A stretch of 64,000 bases of DNA from Saccharomycopsis malanga (lineage: Eukaryota > Ascomycota > Saccharomycetes > Ascoideales > Saccharomycopsidaceae). Location of the stretch: assembly GCA_004014935.1 (NCBI GenBank), contig CP025323.1, positions 2,557,001 through 2,621,000 of the forward strand, read 5' to 3'. The notes beneath the pieces are model-generated. The model had not been told where the DNA came from. It did no database searches and saw only the letters and a program-made list of their open reading frames with translations. Both the position numbers and the translations under genes were made by a program. This document shows, in pieces, positions 27,101 to 36,990 of the stretch; within the stretch, counting starts at the first letter, position 1, and each line of letters opens with the position of its first letter.

Positions 27101-28495
27101 GGCACTTTTCAGCTGGAAAAGTCTCAGGAACAGACAAGCACTGGTAAGAAGGTCAAGTTTTCCACCTTGGAGGATGAGAAAGAGTCTCTCAGCCGAAACA
27201 GCAGCACGCGGACGAAGAAACTGTCAAATGGCTCCACTTCTGGCTTGAACGATTTTGAAATCGAACTTAGTCTGAAAGCCAGTTCTTCTTCTTTGGTTTC
27301 CATGAAGTATTTCAATACTGCCCAGACTGCTGCCATTCCAAGATCTAGTTCTTTACTAAGTGATCTTAGTGATGGTTTCAATACAAAAACACCCAAAAGA
27401 GACAATTACGATACAGGTTCACCTACAGGGTCAAACGACGAGTTTGATAGCTCTCTTTCCACCCCACCGACTTCTGCTGCTATCAACGACATCCAATCCA
27501 TAGACACCACCCTTGTGAAGAACGCTTCGCTCGGTTCTGTTTCACCAGTGTCTAGTGCCAATGCCACTATGGCTTCAGAAACACATCCTCTTTTCAAAAC
27601 TGAGGAGGAATTGGCAGAACAAGAACAGAAAAGTTTGGGTGAGTGGGCAGCAAAATGTAAAAACTTTCCTACTACCGTTGGAGCATTGCGTAGAAAGAAA
27701 ACCCTTGGAGAATTCCGTGTTTTGAAAGAACTAGGTGCAGGAGCTTATGGAAAGGTGTTGCTAGTATGCCAAAAAAACGACCCAACTTACGAGATTGTGC
27801 TAAAATGCATTTATAAGGACCGTATTCTTGTGGACGCGTGGGTCAGAGACCGCCAGCTAGGCACCATTCCGTCTGAAATACAAGTCATGTCCTTCTTAAA
27901 CCAGTTCAAACACCCAAACACTCTTCGAATCTTGGATTTTTTCGAGGATGACGAATGCTACTATGTAGAACTCCCTATCCACGGCAACCCACCGGCAATT
28001 GATTTGTTTGACTTTATCGAAATTAAAAAATCTATTACAGAAGACGAAATCCGCTACATTTTCAGACAGATTGTCCGAAGCATAGCTCATCTACATGATC
28101 ATGGTTTAGTGCATCGCGACATTAAGGACGAAAACGTTATCATAGACGAAAACCTGCATGTTAAACTCATCGATTACGGCTCCTCGACATATATCGATAA
28201 CGGTCCCTTCAGTGTATTTGTAGGCACTATGGAATACGCTCCGCCAGAAGTTCTCCATGGTGCTCCTTACGATGGTAGACCTCAAGACGTGTGGGCATTG
28301 GGTGTTTTGCTTTACACTATGGTGTACAAGGAAAACCCGTTTTACAACATTGACGAAATCATGGAAGGCGAGCTCCGTGTACCTTACATCTTGAGCAACG
28401 ACTGTGTCAATTTGATCACTAAGATTTTAAATCGTAACGTTGAAAAACGACCAACAATCCACGACATTGTGGATGACCCCTGGTTGCAAATATGA
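24164..28495 (+). CDS. PSK1: PAS-domain serine/threonine kinase (Psk1/Psk2 homologue)
   Basis: 1443 aa from the ATG at 24164; the frame extends to a TTG at 24086. PAS kinases link nutrient state to glucose partitioning and translation. A long Ser-rich N-terminal half precedes a PAS-like region (about residues 805-870, GIFIISASSYNILSYNRSI, then LFGYGDLINQSI). The kinase domain is at about 1183-1443: Gly loop ELGAGAYGKV, VAIK-type lysine in EIVLKCIYKD, catalytic HRDIKDENV, and activation EYAPPE. The Mg-binding motif reads DYG, not DFG. The C-terminal end WLQI closes the kinase, as in yeast Psk. The symbol follows one of the two S. cerevisiae paralogues; only one gene is seen here. Confidence 0.9.
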   Translation: MSASHAPDICSPRRPSSNQSNHTNGLSLDMTFPSSSLHSEKSEIDFPPPSGIDTTSNSSSGEQPSRSIGNQVNNPGTPSKFYLEDDGDSSGEEGAERQKLTVLKKRSDNGDDNITGNSISMKNNHLNDETMEHVVDNVTIKQDDNKKLLNPLLTYNTSPDIVPSGSASLFTSSNDILNYPTESTNAYSYAHLSPNSLALRLNVLKRSLEILIDRPELITSLNSFSKDALANSGLSPPNTPINNTSALFNPKVRKPSADASGAAKKLDHFHDYEKQHGTSTMKLLNKPFDPSDAHHQLANTLASPTRGESQIKIEANASSAALAAFFRTSASVKHLSAKRSASLQTPFLMNNNRIRSDDIAYLRQVIDTVNEKRNDSKQNVDNKEGPEDQLVYETIRDKLRSTIKLLNDDPTFNQINSMAQPAILPSTSSADDVADEIVLNLHNLSLSNMQDESKEKMLQRKLLYALATPFYESISTNNIVNLNKNISSAALNQFNRPQGTPSVRPSLSRRNYSKPILNDNSILNNRVPLKKFSSFDDSVIKNSETTARPFHILSTSKNITPQAIFTCEIQQPWNLRAANDLSTLIFGLNQSINIKDLKLMDLIASNSKDFVLQKLMKRLGFRSNNKGNHYNKDIIFAGEIVAIKNQQDNEIRWCSLWAKRKNNLLILMFDKIPCCAVDLSVEQLAPSQWKATAIHEVTGKLLTNLGYCDLAAHENLASISKSLVSKLNNKKTSTVEEKIGDVNETRYFTLNLKNRVLPCAVLAEADTSKQDSVTKETVSSCQEKMKTPLVLKIHTLPYIAGIFIISASSYNILSYNRSISKNLFGYGDLINQSINKIIPNFTKLIEFASSTKKLATFLQDIVTKSTPERVKENPGKYLLPGLVLPEHFFRKIQAKFQAHRIIEMRRRRRNNSFSGAAEESEPELFHNKTEEEIEEELFLSSHGIHGKHSDGSRLTIDVQLRVSSIDTLVLWVTYSNDMVGTFQLEKSQEQTSTGKKVKFSTLEDEKESLSRNSSTRTKKLSNGSTSGLNDFEIELSLKASSSSLVSMKYFNTAQTAAIPRSSSLLSDLSDGFNTKTPKRDNYDTGSPTGSNDEFDSSLSTPPTSAAINDIQSIDTTLVKNASLGSVSPVSSANATMASETHPLFKTEEELAEQEQKSLGEWAAKCKNFPTTVGALRRKKTLGEFRVLKELGAGAYGKVLLVCQKNDPTYEIVLKCIYKDRILVDAWVRDRQLGTIPSEIQVMSFLNQFKHPNTLRILDFFEDDECYYVELPIHGNPPAIDLFDFIEIKKSITEDEIRYIFRQIVRSIAHLHDHGLVHRDIKDENVIIDENLHVKLIDYGSSTYIDNGPFSVFVGTMEYAPPEVLHGAPYDGRPQDVWALGVLLYTMVYKENPFYNIDEIMEGELRVPYILSNDCVNLITKILNRNVEKRPTIHDIVDDPWLQI

Positions 28496-29374
28496 TTCTT
28501 TTATTTCATCCTTTCTATTCAGTTCTTTCATATATATTTATCTAGCCTCCTTTTCTTCCTATCATGAAAAGAAGATTGCATTTTTATTCAGCTTTCTTAG
28601 CTTTTTCACGAGATCTGCTCATACGTGTTTACCGAGACGTTATGCTTTTATTTGTATAGTTTTTATTTATTTATGCTCATGATTAAGTTTCTAGTTTTTT
28701 ATGCTTAATGTTAATTTAAATTGTTTTTTTGACTGTAGATTGCTGTTTCAAGAGTTCAAATTTATATATCTCTCGGATTGAGAGATCCTTTGGTTTTTTT
28801 GCATTAATACAGTAGCACTTGAAAAAATATTGTGCACAATTAAATTCGCAATATATACAACAAAACTGACTTATTCAAGAGTATCAAAAATTGTAATATA
28901 CACTTCTTGAAATGAAAACTGCTATTATCCAGGTATTAAAATCAAATGTCCGACTACAACTGTTTATACACTTGCAAATCATAATAACAGTTATCACCTG
29001 CACTTTCCTCGCTCCCCAAACATATTTCTAGCCCTTCTAAGCTTACACACCCAAATCTCACTGGCTATAATTACTAACCTGTACAATTATGCACCTTTCT
29101 GCACCAATCGCAACCATATAGTCTTTCTATTTTAATAAGCAATAGTATGTACCATTCACATGCTCAAAGATGCTCTTGAGGCGTTAGCATAGTCAAACTC
29201 TTTGAAATATTTGTTGAACACTCTAACTCTCCTCACGATATTACCAGTCAGTAGATTATCTCATTCGATACTTACCTAGTAATATAAGTAGTGGATCTTG
29301 TCGCTTTATATATATAGTATGCATCTCCCACGTGCCACTCGCATTGAAAAATTATACTTATAATAAGGCAACCA
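28496..29374. other. Intergenic region between PSK and the NDUFAF6-like gene
   Basis: T-rich after the PSK stop, then mixed AT-rich sequence. No gene seen. Confidence 0.55.
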
Positions 29375-30604
29375 ATGTCATCCAGATGCCATACAATTAC
29401 TACAGTATACTGGATATCTCCGAATAAGCTGTTGAAAATGATTTCTTTGGCAAACCAGAGCATTCGTCCATGGTCTTTGGGTATCCTGGTAAGACCTTTT
29501 TTATATAACAGCGCCATAAAGAGGAATTTTTCACACGCTGAATATGAAGAGCAACTAGAGGCAGCTAAGATCAATGTTAAGAGCTCGTTGGAGAAATTCG
29601 ACAGAAACTCGTATATTTTGAGTGCATATGTTCCCGAGCCAGCACGGAATGCCTTCTTGGCCATTAAAGCGTTCAACATTGAGATCTCTAAGATTAATAC
29701 CAAGCATAACCACATAAATATGGGCAGCATTAGTTCATTAGATTTGAAGTTCAAGTTCTGGTCAGATTTTCTTGCAAGAGTTTACAGAAACCCTTCTGGT
29801 AGTGAGACAATTAACGAGCCAGTAATGTTTTTGCTACGCGACGCATTGAGAAACGGCATTAATTTGAATATCGATCATTTCAATACGTATATCAACTCTA
29901 GAAAGTATTGGTTGCAGAACCCTAATTTCCAAGATATAGATAGTATATGCTCTTTTGGCGAAGGAACGCATTCACAGCTACTTTATCTTCAACAGTCATC
30001 GCTTCTTTCGCCTGACATCTCGCCATCTGCAATCGGTTTACTCGAGGAATCGCCTCGTTTGCAAAGTTTGGTGTCCGATATCGCCGCACACATTGGCCAA
30101 GCAAACTCAATTGCCTCTAACTTGTTGTCTTTGAAGTACTACGCCAAACAGGAGCTCGTTCCATTACCTATAGACGTCATGGCAGAGCATGATTTGTCGC
30201 AGGACTCTTTGATAAGCTACTTGAATGAGCTCGCCAAGGAAAAATCGAACAGAAACCATGACATCGAAGAAAAATTGAAAAATGTAGTGTTTGCAGTGTC
30301 TACAAGAGCAAATGACCACTTGCTTACTAGTCGACACAAGTTCAACCAGGCAAAAGAAGAAATTTCTAAAATTGTAGGCACTACTAGCAACGAGTTGATA
30401 TTGCGGTACGCCAAGAGCTGGAAAAAAGGCGTGCCAGATGTGATATTTGTGCCTTTCATGAACTCAATACCTGTTGATATATTTATTTCGGGATTGCAAA
30501 GAAAAGACTTTAATGTCCTTGATAGTAAATTGACTAACAATAGCTTCAACCGTTGGAGAGTTGTTTGGAAATCATTTTACAACTACAACACCAGAACGCT
30601 CTAA
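29375..30604 (+). CDS. NDUFAF6-like mitochondrial complex I assembly factor (squalene/phytoene synthase fold)
   Basis: 409 aa from the first ATG, or 388 aa from the second at 29438, which begins an N-terminus (MISLANQSIRPWSLGILVRP) that looks like a mitochondrial presequence. The body shows the trans-isoprenyl diphosphate synthase-like fold: NSYILSAYVPEPARNAFLAI, where enzymes have YLASLFLP-like sequence, then AFNIEI and GQANSIASNLLSL. The Asp-rich catalytic motifs of true squalene/phytoene synthases are missing, as in NDUFAF6, which is needed for assembly of complex I. S. cerevisiae lacks complex I, so this gene supports a yeast outside that group. Confidence 0.85.
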   Translation: MSSRCHTITTVYWISPNKLLKMISLANQSIRPWSLGILVRPFLYNSAIKRNFSHAEYEEQLEAAKINVKSSLEKFDRNSYILSAYVPEPARNAFLAIKAFNIEISKINTKHNHINMGSISSLDLKFKFWSDFLARVYRNPSGSETINEPVMFLLRDALRNGINLNIDHFNTYINSRKYWLQNPNFQDIDSICSFGEGTHSQLLYLQQSSLLSPDISPSAIGLLEESPRLQSLVSDIAAHIGQANSIASNLLSLKYYAKQELVPLPIDVMAEHDLSQDSLISYLNELAKEKSNRNHDIEEKLKNVVFAVSTRANDHLLTSRHKFNQAKEEISKIVGTTSNELILRYAKSWKKGVPDVIFVPFMNSIPVDIFISGLQRKDFNVLDSKLTNNSFNRWRVVWKSFYNYNTRTL

Positions 30605-31150
30605 TAGGCTGCTAATTTTTAAAATCACCTTCTTTTGCATATTATTCTATATTTCCTTCATCATTGTGTAAATTCATGTTTTAAATTCTTTTTCGACGTA
30701 CCAGTAGAATTGAGAGCATATTAAGGACAACGTATTTGTTCTTTTTAAAAAAAATAAAATTTAGCACGCCGTAATATAAAGAGAATAAAGACGCAACCAG
30801 TAAAAGGTTGACCAAATATATCTCGTTTACACATCTTTGTTAAATTAATGTTTGCTGGAATTATAAGAGGGGTTATAGAACGTTACAAGGCATGACGTGC
30901 CAACTAAAGTTTCAAACAGTAACTTTCCCATTTTTTACGCAATAGCTCACATACTAATTTTCATAAATTAATACACCTGTGTCCATTCAATGTTATCAAT
31001 CGTAGTTTATAGTCAACTATAGCAATTTCAGAGCCCGCGCGAATGGTACTTTCCTAATTGGGTATGAAACTTTTAAAGCTGGAGTGTCACTATAGAAACT
31101 ATTAGATTCAGTGATAAAGCATAGATAGGGTACAGTGAGTTGAAATAATT
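30605..31150. other. Intergenic region before GPI14
   Basis: AT-rich, no gene or notable motif seen. Confidence 0.5.
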
Positions 31151-32557
31151 ATGAGTATTTTGGAGCAACAGAGGGTCTGCGCACAGCTTTCGAGGCTACC
31201 TTTGACAGGCCTTTTGGTGGTGGGGTCGCTACTTTTACGTATTGGATTTTTTCTATTCGGGCTTTATCAAGATGCTACAATGGAGGTAAAGTACACAGAT
31301 ATTGATTATATGGTGTTTACTGATGCTGCCAAATACATATTCCAATATAACCAGTCGCCTTACGCTAGAGAAACGTATCGCTACACTCCAATACTTGCCT
31401 ATTTGTTGGTACCAACTGCGATAAAGCTACCGGATTATCCCATCTTGGATGTGGTTTTCTTTTCTTTTGGAAAATTTATATTTATTATCAGTGACTTGAT
31501 TACCGGTGTGTTAATTTTAAAGGTTCTCAACCATTTGGATGGTTTGAAAAGTGTAGTTTCCTATAAAAACTTGGCATTGTCTGCAATTTGGCTCTTGAAC
31601 CCAATGGTGATCACCATAAGTACTAGAGGCAGTTCGGAGAGTTTTCTAACGGTTCTTCTCATGCTATTTGTATATTTTCTAGTGGTGAAGCGCAATATGG
31701 TCTTGTCCGGCATATTTTTTGGTTTCGCTATACATTTTAAAATCTATCCAGTCATATATTTTCCATCAGTATTGCTTTACCTAGCATACCGGGACTTTAA
31801 CATGAATAATGAAAAACTCACTTTTTCGCTTATTGTTCAACCATTACTCAAATCCTTCAAATTGCTATTTTTCTTCACTTTATCCACCACTATAGCATTC
31901 ACAGCTTTGAGCTATGGCATGTACCTTGTTTTTGGATACGAGTTTCTATTCAACAGTTATCTTTATCATTTCATCAGAACAGATCATAGACACAACTTCT
32001 CTATTTATAATATGTCATTATACTTCACCTCGTCTTTAAGTTCCAACTCATCAAGTCCCATCTTTGCAAACCAGGACTGGCTACGAAAAATTGCTGCTAG
32101 TTTAGACTTTACAAAGTTTGCATTTGTTCCTCAGTTCTTGGTGTCAGCCGTTTTAATTCCAGCTCTCTTCAACTTCAACCCTAATCTCAGTCTTTCCAAA
32201 AACACTGGTTATACCAAGGATACTGTACTACTCACAACATTGTTTATCCAGACCTTTGCATTTGTAAATTATAACAAGGTTATTACTTCACAATACTTTA
32301 TATGGTACTTGTTATTTCTTCCCTTCTATTTGAAACACTCCTCCTTTCTCAACACCAACAAAACCAGAGGAATAGCTTGTCTTATTGTATGGGTGCTTGG
32401 TCAAGCATTCTGGTTGTTCAACGGATACAAATTGGAGTTTTTAGGGCAAAGCGTGTTTTATCCATGGTTATTTGCCAGCTCTTTGGTGTTTTTCCTAGGA
32501 AACACCTGGATCACTGGTACTTTCATCGACGATGCTTTGTCGGCATTCAGTAAATAA
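31151..32557 (+). CDS. GPI14: GPI mannosyltransferase I (PIG-M)
   Basis: 468 aa, multi-pass ER membrane protein. GPI14 adds the first alpha-1,4 mannose to GPI precursors. The first membrane span (LVVGSLLLRIGFFLFGLYQD) is followed by the lumenal DxD-like motif VKYTDIDYMVFTDAA at about residue 45, the hallmark of the family. Also typical are SPYARETYRYTPILAYLL and the later HFKIYPVIY and HRHNFSIYNMSLY. It ends just before convergent SLI15 (74 bp apart). GPI supply links it functionally to the GPI-anchored chitinase in the same window. Confidence 0.93.
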   Translation: MSILEQQRVCAQLSRLPLTGLLVVGSLLLRIGFFLFGLYQDATMEVKYTDIDYMVFTDAAKYIFQYNQSPYARETYRYTPILAYLLVPTAIKLPDYPILDVVFFSFGKFIFIISDLITGVLILKVLNHLDGLKSVVSYKNLALSAIWLLNPMVITISTRGSSESFLTVLLMLFVYFLVVKRNMVLSGIFFGFAIHFKIYPVIYFPSVLLYLAYRDFNMNNEKLTFSLIVQPLLKSFKLLFFFTLSTTIAFTALSYGMYLVFGYEFLFNSYLYHFIRTDHRHNFSIYNMSLYFTSSLSSNSSSPIFANQDWLRKIAASLDFTKFAFVPQFLVSAVLIPALFNFNPNLSLSKNTGYTKDTVLLTTLFIQTFAFVNYNKVITSQYFIWYLLFLPFYLKHSSFLNTNKTRGIACLIVWVLGQAFWLFNGYKLEFLGQSVFYPWLFASSLVFFLGNTWITGTFIDDALSAFSK

Positions 32558-32630
32558 GAATGTTCTACAATATGTCTAGAACAAATAACAATATTTTTAT
32601 GCAATATATTATACAAATATCTATGTGAAA

Positions 32631-35345
32631 TCATCTTTTGAATCCCATCTCAGCCTTGTAGGTCTCTATTTCTTGAGTGGTCAACATGTCGCTATTGTCC
32701 CATCTCGCTGACGAACTTCTGGACACCAAGTTTTTCGTGGTCTTGTGTTTATAGTTTTGGAAGATTTCCTCCAAGTTTAAAGCCCCTATAGGTCCAAATA
32801 ATTGGTCTGGATCAACGCTTTGCTGCTTTTTAAGTAAAGACTTCAACTCTGGTGAGTTGGCCCAACTCTTAAGAACGCTAGGATCTTCATCATCAGACGA
32901 ATCAGAATAAATCTCTGGTAACACTGTCTTTGGCTTATTCTTTGTCTTATTTGATTGGTAGCTATTCTGCAGTTGTTTCAGCAGCAGCTGTTGCTGAAGA
33001 TACTGAAGTCTTTGGTGGTCGGCAAAGGAGCTGTTTGGTGTGAGCATTATAGGAGGATTAATACGTTCGTTTCCGTTTCCTGTCTGATATATGTTACTGG
33101 TAGTTGACTCGGAGCTTATCGAAATGGCTGCGGCGGTTGTTGCAGCATTCTTTATTAAAGTAGACTTCATAAGCTGTGAACCATTGAACTTGGCCTGATT
33201 AGGCGTGCTGGTGTTAGTAATGTCTTGCATTACCAAACTGTTCTTTGCTGGTGTCTTTTGACCAGCAGTTGTGTTGTTACTACTAGCATTACTCTTTCTA
33301 TTACCTGTGTGAATTTTTCTCAAGAACGTTTTCTCATCATCGTTCAGAAGCGACAACTTGGTGATATCACTAGTTTTTTTAATAGATACCAAAGAGCTCT
33401 CCTTTTTTAGTTTTTCTGCAATAGGGGTTTTGAATACATTCATGTCAATTTTTTTGAATTCTTGGCTGTTTGTTTTGCGTTTTTTGGTGGTTGTGTGTGG
33501 CTCTTGGTTAGTTTTTGGTTCGTCAAGTTTCCTTTTGGCTGTCTCAGTAACCATTCTCAATGGGCTTTGAATCTTGGTTGTACTATTTGCATGCCCAGGA
33601 CTATTAATTCTTTGCATCAACGAATTGTATGGCGTTTTGGGATGGTCAGTGCCCTGCTTAAGATTCTTTGCCAACTTTTTGTTAGGCGACAATCTTGGTA
33701 ATTTAGGATATAATGTGTTAGCGCTGCTTCCGATACCAATTTTTGGTTTGCTTCCTATAATATTGTTTGTGCCAATTGTTAATGAGGGTGCTACAGCTTG
33801 ACGACTTTTGCTAGGACTTTCATCTTGGCTTTCTATATTCTGAAGATGGCTAGGAGATAACGATTCTCCCGGTAATATCTTCCTAACGGTTTTAGCAGCA
33901 CTAGACTCAGTGGGAGCCATAAGCCTTGACACCAACGAGTTGTTTGTGCCACTTGTAGTTGCAGTGCTAGCACTATTTCCAGTAGTAGCACTGTTCTTGG
34001 TTGATGCTGATGATATTGAAATGCTTGATCCTACTGAAGCCTTTATTGGGGAAGCATTAGATTTAGCTGATCTTGCTGGTGAACGAGATTTTTCTCTGCT
34101 AACACGGATACTTGGTACCTCCTTTGATGCTGGGGCTTCTAATTTTGAATGTTTGAAAATGCTTTTAGCTCTAGTAAGAGCATTGGAAAAATAATGGCCA
34201 AGACCTGGTGACGTTGTAATCTGGTCATCTTTATTGGGGCTCATTGTATTCTTATTCTCGTTGATTATAATTTTATTAGGGCTTGTGCTATTCTTAGGAG
34301 GGCTCGATGTAATCCTGTTAGGGCTCAAGGAAGTATTAGAATTAATGCCTAATCCAGTTGACTTGAGAGTTGGTAATCTTCTCTTTTGAGAATCAACGCT
34401 TGTGGTACTGGCCTGGGCACTCAATACTGTTTTAGAGGTCTGTGATAGACGTACGGGGGATACCGAATCCTTACTGGCCACTTTTCGCTCTTCCTTGATT
34501 TGATTAATCTTTCGCTTTAGTGTATTAGCACGAGTAGATTTCGCAATCTTATCTTCACGTTGTCTAGTTCTCTTGGTCTTCTGTTGACTGGAAGCAACAA
34601 ACAAAGGAGCTCTGGAAGGAAGAGGAGCAAACAGTTTCGATTTTCGCTCCTGGGTCTTCTTTTCTTCTGTAATCTCTTTCCTGACAGCCTCGTTAATATT
34701 GCTAGGACGACGGTTTCTTAGTGGAGAGTCCATAAACTGAGGACTGTTTTCAAATACTAGCTGCGATTCTATTTGAGCCTTCAATACAGCAGCATCCTTT
34801 TGTTGTACTGCTCTATTCTCTACAGGAGATGATAAATATAATGGATTTATGGCAATCGAAGATTTCTTCTTTCTTACGCTTTGAGTGATATCAGGCAATA
34901 CTATGCTTTTGGTTTCTTCATTAGAAGACAGTAGTATTGGTTTTTTATCAAAATCCAAATGCACTGGCTGGATATTGTCGGCCCTCAGAGGACTGGTATT
35001 TTCCTTATTCCCGCCTTGCTCCATCAATTTTGGCGAATCCGCACTTACAGGATCAGCAATGTTTTGGTCTGGTAAAAGCCTTACTGGTGATTTTCTTGGT
35101 GATTTAAGTAACAACATCATTTTATGGCTAGACGTATTTTCAACGTCATCATCAAAATATATAATCTCATTTATCTGATCGTTGAGCCATTGGAAATTGC
35201 TCATTATAGAGTCCTCAAACACCTTTGACTGAGAACACACCATAGAACTAAACTCTGTCATTTCTGATGCTATCCATTTCGAAGTTCCTGGAATAACCGG
35301 CGCTTTGGCCTTCTTAGACGCTTCTAGTATCCAAAAATTGTCCAT
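32631..35345 (-). CDS. SLI15: INCENP homologue Sli15 of the chromosomal passenger complex
   Basis: 904 aa, mostly Ser/Lys/Thr-rich and disordered with many S/T-P sites, including clustered SPxK motifs (SPNKIII, SPNKDD), as expected for a Cdk-regulated microtubule-binding central region. The C-terminal IN-box at about residues 835-895 (LPEIYSDSSDDEDPSVLKSW, ending SARWDNSDML) binds and activates Aurora B/Ipl1. The N-terminus (about 1-70) would bind Bir1/survivin and Nbl1/borealin. Length exceeds the 698 aa of S. cerevisiae Sli15. The IN-box makes the call. Confidence 0.88.
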   Translation of the reverse strand: MDNFWILEASKKAKAPVIPGTSKWIASEMTEFSSMVCSQSKVFEDSIMSNFQWLNDQINEIIYFDDDVENTSSHKMMLLLKSPRKSPVRLLPDQNIADPVSADSPKLMEQGGNKENTSPLRADNIQPVHLDFDKKPILLSSNEETKSIVLPDITQSVRKKKSSIAINPLYLSSPVENRAVQQKDAAVLKAQIESQLVFENSPQFMDSPLRNRRPSNINEAVRKEITEEKKTQERKSKLFAPLPSRAPLFVASSQQKTKRTRQREDKIAKSTRANTLKRKINQIKEERKVASKDSVSPVRLSQTSKTVLSAQASTTSVDSQKRRLPTLKSTGLGINSNTSLSPNRITSSPPKNSTSPNKIIINENKNTMSPNKDDQITTSPGLGHYFSNALTRAKSIFKHSKLEAPASKEVPSIRVSREKSRSPARSAKSNASPIKASVGSSISISSASTKNSATTGNSASTATTSGTNNSLVSRLMAPTESSAAKTVRKILPGESLSPSHLQNIESQDESPSKSRQAVAPSLTIGTNNIIGSKPKIGIGSSANTLYPKLPRLSPNKKLAKNLKQGTDHPKTPYNSLMQRINSPGHANSTTKIQSPLRMVTETAKRKLDEPKTNQEPHTTTKKRKTNSQEFKKIDMNVFKTPIAEKLKKESSLVSIKKTSDITKLSLLNDDEKTFLRKIHTGNRKSNASSNNTTAGQKTPAKNSLVMQDITNTSTPNQAKFNGSQLMKSTLIKNAATTAAAISISSESTTSNIYQTGNGNERINPPIMLTPNSSFADHQRLQYLQQQLLLKQLQNSYQSNKTKNKPKTVLPEIYSDSSDDEDPSVLKSWANSPELKSLLKKQQSVDPDQLFGPIGALNLEEIFQNYKHKTTKNLVSRSSSARWDNSDMLTTQEIETYKAEMGFKR

Positions 35346-35833
35346 GATGATCTGCCCTGTATGCCGTATTTTCTCCTTATTTTTTGATTGACCAGTTTAA
35401 TAGATAGCAAAACAACATAAAAGATCACAATTTCCCAATCCAAGTAAAGGTATAGCCGGTAAAGTTGTATCTATTCACTATCTTATATAAAGCTTTGTTT
35501 GTTTATTTATTGTTGATTATTTGTTTACCTTTCAAATTTCAGTCACCTGACATGTATAAGCTCTTATGTAATTAGTTATGTAATATGTTACTAAGCAGGT
35601 GTGGCAGGCGCCCGCAGAGTAGGAGAATGTGTTATAAAGCATGATCAACGGCGTTTATGAATCTCCATTAAGAGTCTTTTCTTTAGTAAATACTGTTAGT
35701 GACGTTTTTTCTTTAAAAAGGTTGGCACTGCCTTATATTTTGTTTGGCAATACTTGTTTGAGGTAACTTCGCTTTTACGTATATCAGATCACGCATTGTG
35801 AATACCTATTTTTTAATACCGAAATTTTTCAAC
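35346..35833. other. Divergent promoter region of SLI15 and the glutaredoxin gene
   Basis: 488 bp with no gene. Nothing specific seen. Confidence 0.5.
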
Positions 35834-36166
35834 ATGGTCGATGCAGCATATTTGAAAATAGCTAAAGATCTTGTATCTAAACACAATTATTTTCTTTTGT
35901 CCAAGTCGTGGTGCCCAGACGTCAAGTACACCATTCAGACCTTGAAACAGAACAACAAGTATGATAAGTTTTACACATACGAGCTTGACAAGCTTCCAGA
36001 CCAAAAGGAAGCTGGTGAGATCGAAAAGGGCTTCACCGAGCTTGCCGGCAAGAAATGGGTTCCAGCTATTTTTATCAATGGCAAGTATTGGGGCAATGAA
36101 CAAACTTTGAAGGAGTTGTCATCAAAAGACAAGTTAGAAACCACATTGGATGAATTGATTAAATAA
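35834..36166 (+). CDS. GRX8: Glutaredoxin, Grx8-like, with CPDV active site
   Basis: 110 aa from the ATG at 35834; a longer reading would need a GTG. Grx8 of S. cerevisiae is a small thioredoxin-fold oxidoreductase with an SWCPDC active site. Here the context is kept (LLSKSWCPDVKYTIQTL), but the second cysteine is valine (codon GTC), leaving only Cys27. The cis-Pro region (WVPAIFINGKYWGNEQTLKE) matches Grx8 closely. It should therefore act, if at all, by a monothiol mechanism. Orthology to Grx8 is inferred from the SWCPD and GKYWG patterns. Confidence 0.82.
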   Translation: MVDAAYLKIAKDLVSKHNYFLLSKSWCPDVKYTIQTLKQNNKYDKFYTYELDKLPDQKEAGEIEKGFTELAGKKWVPAIFINGKYWGNEQTLKELSSKDKLETTLDELIK

Positions 36167-36990
36167 ACTGGCTGTGTTGTCGCACTGCATCTTTCATATA
36201 TAGGAATCCCGTACTTTAGTAGGACGTATAGATATATAGAATAATATAGAACAATCACAGTGCCTCTTCGAGGTATATTACATATGATGTATAATGTGAT
36301 GTAATAGCATGTACTTGTGAACATAATGGGCAAAGTCAAATTTAACAAATATAAGAGTGTAAAGTACAGATTGTAAGGTAACAACTCGGCACGCCCTAAA
36401 TACCTACAAAAAGGGCCCAGAAATGTATGCCAACGGTTTAAACGTGTCAAATAGGGCAGTGTCATTATCCTAAAGTAACAGATCATAGGGCGTGCCATGA
36501 AAATATATGCCCAAAGTTACTATTCTTGGATCTACCAAAGGGTGCGACTCTAAAATATTAACTATTTCTCAAGAGGCATTCCATACAAGTGCACCTTATT
36601 TCCGTAAATGTGAACAAGAATGTGGATTTTCAATGCGGATCAACCCAAAAAGGTTTCTTGGACAACTCTAGTGCCTAAATCAAGAATGGCAGCCTTAGTA
36701 TTAATTTGCCAAAGCACACTGACTAGTGTATTGTTTCAAGCGGCATCTTGGGGATTCTTCATGCACATTTCCGTAATTACACTTTGAGCTAAGTAATTAT
36801 TGGATCAAAGCAAAAGGCTATGTTTAGAATAGTAAGTAAAGGCATTTCTATATATAAGGGTGGATTTTCTTCGGCAATGTATTGAAGTTGATTTGTAGTT
36901 TGTAATATTCAAAACTTCATATATATTTGATATTACCGGATTGATAAATTTTTCAACATCAGTTCTTACCACTAAAAATCTCTAACAAGC
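36167..36990. other. Intergenic region upstream of the chitinase
   Basis: No gene I trust. It contains an 11-bp inverted repeat (GGCACGCCCTA at 36388-36398 and TAGGGCGTGCC at 36486-36496) and the chitinase promoter. Confidence 0.5.

Noticed and set aside
29272-29754. 160-codon minus-strand ORF
   Set aside because: Mostly antisense to the NDUFAF6-like gene, whose homology is clear.
35971-36498. 175-codon minus-strand ORF overlapping the 3' end of GRX8
   Set aside because: Antisense to GRX8, composition follows AT-rich flank, no recognisable domain.
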